Below are positions 1 to 10,171 of a DNA stretch of 64,000 nt, piece after piece; the stretch's first letter is position 1; each line of letters starts with the position of its first letter. The stretch spans positions 701,001 to 765,000 of the forward strand of contig NC_087391.1 in NCBI RefSeq assembly GCF_963675165.1, in the 5' to 3' direction. The notes beneath the pieces were generated by a model, which had not been told where the DNA came from, searched no databases, and saw only the letters and a list, made by a program, of their open reading frames with translations. The translations under genes and the position numbers were made by a program. Source of the stretch: Halichondria panicea. Its lineage: Eukaryota; Porifera; Demospongiae; Suberitida; Halichondriidae.

Positions 1-15
1 AGTACATCGATAAAC

Positions 16-2632
16 ATGGCAGAATTAGAACCAGGTCCTCTGCATCTTGCTTGTAAGAATGGTCACTATCAGACTGTGGAAACTCTCCTGAACCATGGAT
101 ACAATGTGAATGGAACAGATAATGATGGAACCACCCCTCTCATGTTGGCATGTGCATATGGCCACACTGACATTGCGATACTGCTGCTGAGTAGAGGAGC
201 ACAAGTACACATGCAAAATAATGATGGGCGGTCTGCTCTGATGCTAGCAAGTCATAATGGACATAGCGATGTCGCTAAAATATTGATAGAAAAAGGAGCA
301 CAAGTGAACATCCAAGAGAATGATGGGTGGTCTGCTCTGATGATAGCAAGTGAAAATGGACATAGCGATGTCGCTAAAGTATTAATAGAAAAAGGAGCAC
401 AAGTGAACATCCAAAATAATAATGGGTGGTCTGCTCTGATGATAGCAAGTCAAAATGGACATAGCGATGTCGCTAAAATATTGATAGAAAAAGGAGCACA
501 AGTGAACATGCAATTAAATAATGGGTGGTCTGCTCTGATGATAGCAAGTAAAAATGGACATAGCGATGTCGTCAAAGTTTTGATAGAAAAAGGAGCACAA
601 GTGAACATGCAAAAGAATGATAAATGGTCTGCTCTGATGATAGCAAGTCTTAATGGACGTAGCGATGTCGTTAAAGTATTGATAGAAAAAGGAGCACAAG
701 TTAACATGCAAAAGAATGATGGGCGGTCTGCTCTAATGTCAGCGAGTAAAAATGGGAGAAAGGAAGTAGCTCAGATATTACTCGATCATAACGCTGATAC
801 AAGTATCCGAGATACTAACGGTAAAACTGCACTAAGTTGGGCATGTGAGACAGGGCATGCTGAAATAGTGGAGTTGTTGCTATCTTTTGAGAGCAAAGAC
901 GCTACCTCAGGCAGCACAGATCAATTTTCAGAACTCCAATCTCTAGCGGAACGGATACAGATCGAAAAAGGTGAGGTTATCATAATTATATACCTATTTT
1001 TCTGAGCCCAAGCAATTCTTTTAATTGTTTCTCTTTCGTCGTACAGGACAAGATGTAGAAGCTGCCATAAGCACAGTACAAGGGAATGATTTGGATGCAT
1101 TTCACCACACACAAGATATGCAGAAAACTGAACAAAGTAAACACATGTACTATAATAATTATGGCATACTGTGCATGTATCAGATGACTTCCTGTATCTG
1201 TCATGGGCTTTTACATCACCCACATTGGTCAGTGTTCAAATTCCAAGCTTGTGACAGATACACAGTTACGTTACTCTCCGCATACAGTCATTTGATACAT
1301 GTATACTCTTGCCAGGTATTTACTAATACTTGACCGTCAATTGTGTGTGCTCATGCATGGCAGAATCCCCGGAGCTGTCTCTGAAAGTGTTGTCTATGGA
1401 ACTGAAGACGGTGACTGACCCGATACAACTGGGCGTCGGCCTGGGAGTGGCACAGTATCACCTGGAGATAATAAGGAAAAACAACCCTCAAGGTTTGTGT
1501 GTAAAGTGGTAAACATGATTGTATTCACATGTGTACTCACAGACATAGGACAGCAACAGTTCGACCTTTTCTCGTTTATTGCCAAGAACTACATGGTGCT
1601 GGGGATCACATGGGAGAGGATTGCTGACACTCTGGAGGAGTTGGTGGGCATGGGAGATTTGGCACAGGAAATTAGGAGCAAGTATAACATTGTCAAACCT
1701 CAAAAGGTTACAGGTGAAGGTAAAAAACAAAATGGTTAGTTTACATATTCACCCGAATGTGTTATATTTTTGCAGGCAAACCAACTACTGAATCAGCCAA
1801 CAAGGAGTATATATCAGATGACCTGGTTCTGTTCAAAGATAAGCCCATCGGAAGTGGTGCATTCGGTGAAGTATTCAAAGGAGAAGTGAATGGACAGCCT
1901 TGTGCCATCAAATTGCTACATGCAGTCGCCAGTGAAATACAAACAAGGATACCAACTGCGGGTCTCGCCTCAACAGATTCTGTTGAGAGGTTTTGTAAAG
2001 AATGTGAATTCCTCGAGTCATTTCAACATCCCAATATTGTTCGTCACTTAGCAACCAAGAAGCATCCTGAAACTAACCACCTTGTCCTTGCTCTAGAACT
2101 AATGGACTGCAACCTGCGACAATATTTCACTCCTCAGGCTGACAAAGAACCCGTCAAGCTCTCACTAGCTATCCAGACCAGCCTCTGTCATGACATAGCC
2201 TCGGCACTCGAGTACATCCACTCACGAGGGGTGGTACACAGGGACCTCTGTGGAGAGAACATTCTGCTGTCCTGTGGAGGGGAAACCCCCGTTGCTAAAG
2301 TGTGCGATTTTGGAATGTCTAAAATCACCAAGAGTGATGCTCGAAGTGTATCACTGCAAGCATTCGCTCACAAAGGATTCATGCCACCAGAAGCTATTTC
2401 TATGCAGTCATTGTGTTATAACTCGATGTTTGATATATTCTCATTTGGTGCTCTAATGGTTCAAATAGTTCGCCATCTTCCCACCATTAAAGACAGGAAA
2501 GAACGTAAAGATGAATTAGAACTAATCGAAAACGCTCACCCTATCAGAAAACTTATAAGGAAGTGTTTGAAGAAGAACAGAGACAATCGACCCTCGGCTG
2601 CTCACCTAAAGAGGAGACTGGAAACGTTATAG
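16..2632 (+). CDS. Gene A: ankyrin-Death-kinase protein (ANK-DD-K), intact
   Basis: Five exons are inferred: 16-970, 1047-1136, 1364-1492, 1543-1719 and 1776-2632. All introns are phase 1 GT-AG, giving about 735 aa. The start ATG at 16 gives MAELEPGPL, shared with the other copies. Residues ~5-290 form 9 ankyrin repeats of 33 aa. Exons 3-4 encode a Death domain (QLGVGLGV core, then ITWERIADTLEEL). The last exon encodes a TKL-like kinase: P-loop GSGAFG, beta-3 AIKLL, catalytic loop HRDLCGEN, CDFGMSK, and MPPEA at the APE position. All catalytic motifs are present, so activity is likely. Repeats 3-5 carry DVAK and NIQ variants not used elsewhere. The usual basic motif after the array is replaced by AERIQIEKG. 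The Death exons match genes C2 and D, but the kinase N-lobe resembles genes B and C, so the gene is mosaic. A cytosolic signalling role is inferred. Confidence 0.85.
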
Positions 2633-2719
2633 ACAGCTAGGACTATAAAAGCTATAATAATTCTGCTGTAAGTGTACATGTATTTCCATTTTCAACATCG
2701 TGCAGAGGGTAAATGACCT

Positions 2720-2935
2720 TTCGTTGATTCACAATGTACATACATGCATGTGTGTAGTGCATCATTTGTGGGAGAGGGTGAAGATCAAATTACCTTTACA
2801 GCCCTTACAGTGATCATAGCTAGAACAGATGTAATCTCACCAATGGCTATGATAAGTCTAACCCACACATCCTGTATACCTTGTATGGTAACCACAGCAA
2901 TAGAGCATTATATGGTATCAAAAAAGTGACCTCAA
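2720..2935. other. Conserved segment between kinase and PARP 3' ends, copy 1
   Basis: About 200 bp are shared with units B, C and D at the same tail-to-tail position, while the flanking DNA has diverged. The minus strand reads openly through a hydrophobic stretch containing WVRLIIAIGE and ITVRAVK, followed by a good donor (AAG|GTAATT). The plus strand is also open for about 60 codons. It may be an alternative 3' exon, shared 3' UTR or a small unrecognised gene. No known family is recognised. Confidence 0.4.
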
Positions 2936-3344
2936 AGGAACACAAGATAAGATAGTAAAATGTACTGTATAGAAAATTTCGTGCTCTCTAAAAGCGTTTC
3001 GTTGAATTCGTGGGTGACTGCTTACCAGAAACAGTGCCTTAATATAATCTTTGCACGTTATAGCACATAGTAAAAATCGTGAATTTTGTAGGATAAGAAA
3101 GCGAAAAATTCACGCTATACGGTATGGAATATATAAAGTGACCTCAAGGAACACAGAACACAACAAAAAACACAAAACTAAATAATGTAACATTCTCTAT
3201 AGCTACCACTTGTACTTGAAGTTCATTTTGAGCAGGTACTTGATTCTTATCTGGCTCACATCATACAATGAACCTGTGATAAAGATTAACAAACTAGCCG
3301 AATAGATATTATATTAATATACATGTACTCTGTACAAAGTGTTT

Positions 3345-3378
3345 AACATTCTACACAACACACACACCCACACAACAC

Positions 3379-3411
<33 letters not shown>

Positions 3412-3455
3412 CACACACACCCACACAACACACACACACACCCACACACACACTG
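3345..3455. repeat. (CA)n microsatellite in PARP intron
   Basis: Interrupted CA repeat immediately 3' of the penultimate PARP exon. The same intron carries a CA tract in units B (15460-15566), C (39520-39588) and D (50285-50355), so the tract predates the duplication and has changed length in each copy. Confidence 0.9.
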
Positions 3456-3856
3456 ACAATGAATAGGATACTCATTATAGAGTAGTGAGGTATTGTCGAC
3501 GGCTGTGGAGGAGCCCTTGCCCATGGGGATGACCACACCCTCCTCAGTGGTCTTGTGGCCGTCAGTAGTGGGGGCGGTCCGACCCAGACCCTTGGTACTG
3601 TGCTTACCAGCTGGCAGCTTGTCTACATACTTGGAGTGGGTCAGCTCATACCTGCACACACACACACACACACAAGCATTTGAGTATTGATGAAAATATG
3701 AAATTCAAGGTTACTTATCATACACAGTAAGAGAATATGCAGGGTCAGCAGATATTAATAAACAACACACAAAATCCACACAACCATAATGACCAAAGCA
3801 GGCTCAGGGCCCCAAAACAACAAAGAACTATTGTTACACAGGTTGCCAATATTAGT

Positions 3857-5262
3857 AAAACCAGTAGGTTTTACATAGGATTGGCAGTGGGTTTGCCCGT
3901 GTTTAGCAATATTTCAATTATTTTGACTCATGTTCAAACTGTTCTATCTCTGCAGGGAAAGGCCACATCAAGAAACTGGCTGAACAGATAGTTTATTTAG
4001 CCTTTTCTCTCTTTGTATCTCTCATTTCATAATCCATAAACATTTTTACGAATGAATATTTTCATTTTAAAAATTGCACTATTTCGACGTTTCACCGCTC
4101 TTTGTCTGACTGACTAAGTAAGTAAGTAAGTAAGTGAGTAAGTAAGTAAGTTTCTTGCCCAGCATTTACTCCAAGTACAGCCATCTCCAGGACATTCTGC
4201 ACAGGGTTTCCAAACGACTACAACCTGGATTACAAAGCGCTTCTTCAGATTTGCGATTGCTTCCACGAGGCAGATGACCTCTCAGTCTCTATTTCTCTTA
4301 CCTAGACAATTCCGCCATCTTTAATGACTCAGCAATTGCGTTGTGGCCAATAATAATAGATAGGCGTGGCTAATAAACCGTGCGCCTAAAATCAGTGCAG
4401 CAGTGCTTTTCCAGAGCCCGAGGTGTTCCTTTTCTTCACACTGTTCAGCTCTAGCTCCCTTTCTCTGACAGGCATGCTATATGCACTGGCTAGATATCAT
4501 GCTCTTAAAATGGCTGTCATTTAATACTGATTCGCAAATTCAACATAATTATCAAGCAATAAATTATTACTCATTATACTATAATTATTAGTCCAGAGAT
4601 ATTCGAGAAGATATCTGATTAGTCCTGTCTTCTCTTCTTGTACTGCCTCTTGACGTTCCACTTTATGCATGTCATGATACGTAAACTGTACTGAAAAAGA
4701 AAGGGAATCCGACTAGAAAAACATTTGCAATGTGAAAAATTGCTAGGATTGGCCAGGGGAACCACAAAAAAGCGTGGGAACAAGAAATCAGACGAGAGCA
4801 TAACTCCAATCCGTTACAACGTCATGAACATGTACAATACATAGTATATTAAATAATAGACTGTGTTCCAGATCCACCTATCAGCTTCCATCCATCACAT
4901 CATTCCATGCAGTCACCAGTACGGTCCGTGCATGTTACTACGCATGGATGGACTGTGTGTACCTGTGCTCAACACTGCATGTATTAGGAACATCAATTCA
5001 TCACAAATCATCATGATTATGTGCCCCACATTCTAAAATGGATGTATAATAAATATATATAGGGATTGGTCATCACTCCACCAGTAAAAATTGCGTGGCA
5101 TATTGGCTGGGAAAACATGGGAAAACTACCAGTATACATGTGATTGACGTTGTAACGGATTGGAGTTATGCTCTCGTCTGATTTCTTGTTCCCACGCTTT
5201 TTTGTGGTTCCCCTGGCCAATCCTAGCAATTTTTCACATTGCAAATGTTTTTCTAGTCGGAT
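3857..5262. mobile_element. 1.4 kb insertion in PARP intron of unit A, with foldback
   Basis: Unit B reads continuously across this point (15954 onward), so about 1.4 kb was gained here or lost there. Its right part is a foldback: about 120 bp at 4708-4829 is repeated inverted at 5141-5262, starting near CCGACTAGAAAAACATTTGC. The left part includes a short (GTAA)n tract at about 4114-4150. No transposase ORF is visible. It is probably a composite of non-autonomous elements. Confidence 0.6.
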
Positions 5263-8200
5263 CTAATCAAGATCCTAAAGAAAACCATGGAAACCAACTA
5301 AGTCATCAGTACACAGTGGTTCAAGTATTGGGAGATGGTACAGTAATTATAAAATTACTCTCTTTACTTCCCTAACCCCACCCACTGAAGCACAACCCTC
5401 ACACCCTACACACCACTCACATGTCTCCGAGGGCAACCTCACAGAGGAGCATGAGTCCCTCGTTGTCAGAGCGAGAGGTGCTACAGTAATCGGCACTCTT
5501 GGAGACCATGTCTGCAAAGTACACCCCCTTCCCAAACATGTAGCCAGTCACAGGCGCCTCTGGTGGAGCTATTCGAAGACCCTGGGACAAAATGAACACA
5601 TAATTATACCATAAAAACAATGAGAGTCAATACTGAAACATAGAAGCCATCACAGTGATTGAAGAGTATAATGTAGACACTCACCAAATACTGTGCATGC
5701 ATACACAGTAATACCACAACATACCTGGGATAGTATTCCCACAAAGTTGGTCTTCCTGGAGCCGTGCCAGAGCAGCTGTCTGTTGTGGAGCTTTGAGAAT
5801 GGTTTGTATTTCTTCCCCTCTCCTTCTCTGTCCACTTTGAACACCTCCAGCACCTCCAGTGAGTACTGAGAGTGGGTGACCGCGTGAGTGTTGGACACGT
5901 ACTCCTGCAGCATTGAGAACTCATCAGAGCCCTTGGGCAGCACCTGACGTGGTGGGGGGGTAATAAAGGAAGTAAAAACGATGAACTTATTAATAATTGT
6001 TTGTTAGTGGGTGATTTTTGTATGGAGGAAATTTTCGTACATTTCGTATTAAAGAGTAGCATATACGAATTATTCTACTGCAATAGATTTAACATCACTA
6101 TCCTGAGCTTTACGAATATTTAAAATACATATTTAAATGGGTAACACATACAAAAATGACCCGCTATACGGTACTGAATAACAGCCAGCTTGCATGTTTA
6201 CGTTCACCTTTGTGTATACATATAAACAAACAGCAAAAACATAATTAATTTTAGCATACCTGCAAAAAGAAGTCGACAGGTTTGTTGGCTGGAAACAGGA
6301 GTGACATCTTGAGCTGCTCATAATGCAGGTCCAATGGGTCCTTCCCTCCACTCACACCATCCTCCTGTTTCAGTAGCGAGTAGGCCACCTCAATCTCCAG
6401 TAGATTATCCAACATTTGTGTCTTTATCTTTATAACCTCCTCTGAGTTCAGTGGGGGTGGTTTCGTCATGCCAAAGTCATGTGGTACTAGAGTGTAGAAT
6501 CTGTTAGTACAGTCGAGGATTTTGCTCGGATTCTGAGTCCCAACTATCTCTCGTTGTAGCTCAGAGAGGACAGAATATGCACTCTCTATCTGTCGCCGTG
6601 ACAACTTTCCCAAAGGCATCTTCTTTATATCAATCTGTGGCAAACAGAGTGTGCAGTTATACTTGAATTGCTGTTGCACAATTCATATAAAACCAGATAA
6701 TCTTTATAAGACAATCCCTAGCTAGCTAAGATATGGCTTGTGCATGTACCTATACGAGATCTTGTATGGGGAAATCGAGTGGCTAGTGCACTCTCTTATA
6801 TTAAAGACCCACCTCAAACTCCAGCATAGCTTTCTTCATGCTCTCCACATCAAATATCATTCGAATGAGATCTTGTATCTCAGGGGCCAGTGTGGACTTT
6901 GAACCAGGGGCAATTCCAAGCTGTTGCCCAGTGTCCTCATCACCACCATAGTCTATCTCCAGGGGGTAGAACTTGCTAGGCCTCTTAACAAAGCTCTCTT
7001 TACTGGTGCCCCATGAATTGCCTGTCTTGTCTTGGTAGAGGAGCTCAAAGTGCTTTTTGGCAGCAGGTTTGGAGGCTCCAAAACTCTGTGAAGGATAAAC
7101 AACAGTTATTTTCTAGTTTTCCATCGAGAAACAAATTTGCAGTAAGTATGCTGTTCTAACCTAGTATACGTATTATTTACAAAGAAAATACCTTGAAAAT
7201 ATGTGGGTTAAAATCAAAAGTCTATTATAGACAAAATACCGAGAAATTATGGCGCATTCCAAATTTTAGATTTGAGCGCATACCATCTGAATCGTCTCTT
7301 TCTAAGGTTGAAATTGTACCACCAGAACTCTAGTTCTCTTAACCAATTAATTACATGACTTCACCTCTTCTCCTGGTGGTTTGGGGGTCTCTGATGATGG
7401 CTGCTTCTTGACTGTCACTGGAGACATCTTGGAACTCGACTGACCAGAGGACTTGAGTGCACCTCGGGTCAACGTGGCCACACGTTTTAGAGGGTTGAGG
7501 AGAGTGTTCACCTGTGAAGGTGGGGAGTGAGTGTGTGTGAAGTGTGGAGGGTGGGGAGTGTGTGTGTGTGTGTGAAGTGTGGAGGGTGGGGAGTGTGTGT
7601 ATGTGTGTGGAGGTGGGGAGTGAGTATGTGTGTGTGTGGGGGTGTGTGTGGAGGGTGTGATACTTACCATTCTCTTTAGCTCGGTGCTCTGTCGTTCGTA
7701 CTCTCCTTCTGACAGGAACAAGATGACCTGACCCAACACGTGGAGGTGATCTGATAGGAATTCCTCTGAGGTGATAGTTTTCAGGTAGCCCTCCAGCTGA
7801 ATTCGTCTCACGTCCAACCGCTGGGGGTCCAATTTGTGGAACGAGGGAAGAGTGGGTAGCACGAGATTAGCAGGGAAGTTATCAATCTGGGAGGAGGGAG
7901 AAAATTGATATTTTGGAATTCAAGAGCTTAAGATGAAAATGCAGCTAAAGTCTGTACCAAAGAGCTTACTAGTATTGCAACCATGAAGGGGACGTAATGA
8001 TAAATTGAGAGCTGTGTGTTTGTATGCTTTTTGTATAGTACATCAATGTCCCCCGCCCCCTCCTTTCGGCTACTACCCACCAGTGCCCTGAGTGAGAGGT
8101 GGAGGTCGTGGAAGCCTCTATAGCGACGATTAATGATCCACTTCTCAGTGACAGAGACATGGCTGTGTTTGCAGGAGACGTGACGTGAAACACACGTTAC

Positions 8201-8598
8201 TGTAGCTTACACTGAGTACTGCTTTAGCAGTGGCCAGAACTGATTCCAGAGCACTTTTCTTCAGTCGATCATAATCTAGAAACAGAGTTACAGACAATAA
8301 AACAAGAGCATTACAATTTTAGACCAGACCCAACAAAAGGAAGTAATCAACATAACACACCTGTGACTCCAGTCTTCTGCAGGTGTGAGATGTGAGAGTT
8401 GACGTTGTACCCGAGTGATCGTACCTCGGTCTCGTTGGCCCCTCACTCAGAGCAGCCATGAAACTGTCAGTGTTCAGAGAGCTCTCCTTGCACTGGACAC
8501 GGGGAACACATACAAGTGAGAGGAACAACATTGGGAGGATATTGAAAACAATTTTATATAAAGTTAACGGACATAGTAAATAATATTCTGAAACACGT

Positions 8599-8818
8599 AC
8601 CGTACGGGTGGAAAATTTCGAGGGTGTAAATTTTCGTGCAATTCAATATTCTGTCTTATTTGGAAAATTTCGCGGGTAGTAAATTTCGTGGAGTTAGGGT
8701 GTGGCACTATCTCGCATGCGTATACGAAGCCTTTCAAGGGTTTTAATTTTCGTGTTCTGCAGCCACCCACGAAAAACGCGAAATTAAAAACACCTTGAAA
8801 TTTTCTACCCGTACGGTA
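8599..8818. mobile_element. Tc1/mariner-type MITE in SNX intron of unit A
   Basis: About 220 bp with inverted ends CCGTACGGGT and ACCCGTACGG, flanked by TA. It is absent at the matching position in units B, C and D, where CACGTACACCATTC reads through. It sits next to the donor of the second PXA exon. TA target duplication points to a mariner-type origin. Confidence 0.6.
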
Positions 8819-9004
8819 TACCATTCCCTCACCATTGATATGAAGGTGGCGTTGATGTTGTCAGGTAGAGCTAGTGTCTTGAGCAATGGCGTCCATACCT
8901 TCCAGACCAACACATCGGTGAGGAGGGCCTGGAGGGACGGAGAAGAGAACTCGTCCTCTGGGAGCACAATACACAGCAGCAGCTCAGAGAGACGGTACAG
9001 GTAG

Positions 9005-9005
9005 G

Positions 9006-9054
<49 letters not shown>

Positions 9055-9082
9055 TGTGGGTGGGTGTGTGTGTGTGGTAGGT
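9005..9082. repeat. (TG)n tract at acceptor of second PXA exon
   Basis: TG repeat ending directly at the exon edge, so on the minus strand the acceptor is CACACAG. The same arrangement is found in B (20713-20785), C (44817-44852) and D (62035-62120). Confidence 0.9.
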
Positions 9083-10008
9083 TTGACAAATTGGATGAGA
9101 AAAAGACAATTCTTTCTTCACTTCAATAATACACTTTACAAATCCATGCTAGCAGGAGTAGATTAATACTCGTGATACAGCTGTACAATGCTGATACCTA
9201 TCCTGGCTTCCCTGTCACACCAGACGGCCCTCCACGGGTCCTCCCCACTCTCACACTTGAAGAACTCTGTCTCCACCGCCTCGTTCCATATTGCTGCACT
9301 TTGACCTGTGACCACACCCACTGATGCAGTCCCACATGCCACCTTGTATGCCCTCAGGTGATCCATAAAATCATTGATGAGTGTCTCTATGAAGAAGGCC
9401 AAGTAGTCGACCTCTCTGCCAGCCGCGGCTACTTCTTGAATCACATTGTGGGCCAGTTCTAGGCCTTCTTGGGAACACACTGGGTCGGGACTGACGTGGG
9501 TGTGATACCAGCTCTCGAAAAGGTCTCGTAGTCCGAGGGACAACAGCTGTTAGGGTGTGTGGGTGGAGAGGATAATAGCGTTAGGTGTGTGTTTAGGGGA
9601 AGGGGTGGTTGTGTGTATGGTGTGAGGTTGTGATCACCTTTTCTAGTTCTTCATCAATGCTCTTCACTCCAGTGAGTTGACTGTTGAACTGGAGGGGGCG
9701 TGGCTCAACGGAGGGTGCCAACACCTGGGGAGGTAGCAAACAATGAGACAATGACAGCAGCGGGATTGACGAGGTTACCTTGTGACAGCCGACTTGTGTC
9801 CATTGAGAACTGCTCTCTGTCCACACCTTCCTCACATGATAGGCCTGCTGCCAACTGACATACAGTGCAACAGAGAGGAACCTGAAGTCAAACAGTTGTA
9901 CTGACTGTATAGACTAGTGTAGTATATCGAGTGTGTGTGCATGGTGATGCATTCTTACCCTAGAATGAAGGACAAGACACAGAGAACCAGGAGTAGGCCA
10001 CCATCCAT

Positions 10009-10171
10009 TGCACTGCATCACTGATCAGTGCACTCTTTATCTTTTATCTATGCTCAGAGATCTGTGCTGAGTCAGCAGAGAATGACATGCATGTGACATA
10101 AAGACCAAGACATTGTGAATGTACATGTAAATCACATGTACATGTACAACCACAGAGGTGTGCAATTAAAT
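10009..10171. promoter_or_regulatory. Head-to-head bidirectional promoter A/B with perfect MARE
   Basis: Only 163 bp separate the ATG of the minus-strand SNX locus (10008) from the ATG of gene B (10172). The sequence TGCTGAGTCAGCA at 10065-10077 matches the Maf recognition element bound by Maf, CNC and Nrf-type bZIP proteins. It is followed by a block conserved in all spacers that contains the palindrome ACATGCATGT (about 10085-10094). No TATA box is evident. Bidirectional function is inferred from geometry and conservation. Confidence 0.6.

Larger units (their letters stand above)
3213..7085 (-). pseudogene. PARP1: PARP1-like half of locus A, WGR exon missing
   Basis: Exons, in transcription order: 6813-7085 (end of WGR and start of regulatory domain), 6260-6634 (helical regulatory domain, [20 protein letters not shown]), 5725-5943, 5421-5581, 3472-3651 and 3213-3273. 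The catalytic H-Y-E residues are visible: H in [11 protein letters not shown] in [10 protein letters not shown] in SLLYNEY. The family transfers ADP-ribose from NAD+ to nuclear proteins at DNA breaks. The exon carrying [14 protein letters not shown] in other copies is deleted here; flanking intron ends are joined near 7165. The 3' end of the 6260-6634 exon is replaced by unrelated sequence with a new donor. The last exon is 2 bp shorter than in unit C, giving a stop soon after the catalytic Glu unless another donor is used. The locus is probably not functional. Confidence 0.8.
7365..10008 (-). pseudogene. Sorting-nexin half of locus A (TM-PXA-PX-linker), PX deleted
   Basis: Exons: 9959-10008, 9779-9881, 9638-9724, 9198-9546, 8833-9005, 8361-8492, 8211-8275, ~8081-8190, 7668-7886 and 7365-7511. 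The N-terminus MDGGLLLVLCVLSFILG with the next exon forms a membrane anchor. A PXA domain follows (LRDLFESWYH; INDFMDHLRAYK; LLLCIVLPEDEF), as in the SNX13/14/19/25 family. The PX domain has RRYRDFHDLHLSL and LPTLPSFHKLD. The last exon is Ser/Lys-rich (SSSKMSPVTVKKQPSS). Two lesions are seen: a missing G near 8448 shifts the frame (ALSEGPTRP instead of ALSEGANET), and about 220 bp covering the first half of the PX exon is lost near 8190. The family tethers endosomal membranes through phosphoinositides. No stop or new promoter separates this from the PARP exons. Confidence 0.75.

Noticed and set aside
1025..1333. 102-aa open frame after gene A exon 1
   Set aside because: It is read-through of the small linker exon 1047-1136 into its intron; paralogues show a donor at the matching place.
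2250..2456. 68-aa MERTFCCPVEGKP frames inside kinase exons (also 14332, 37783, 49226)
   Set aside because: Out-of-frame shadow of the highly conserved kinase catalytic loop; conservation is explained by the kinase frame.
16..2632. Bacterial or viral ankyrin effector, or contamination
   Set aside because: GT-AG introns of consistent phase, animal Death domain and protein kinase, and neighbouring animal PARP1-like exons argue for a nuclear animal genome.
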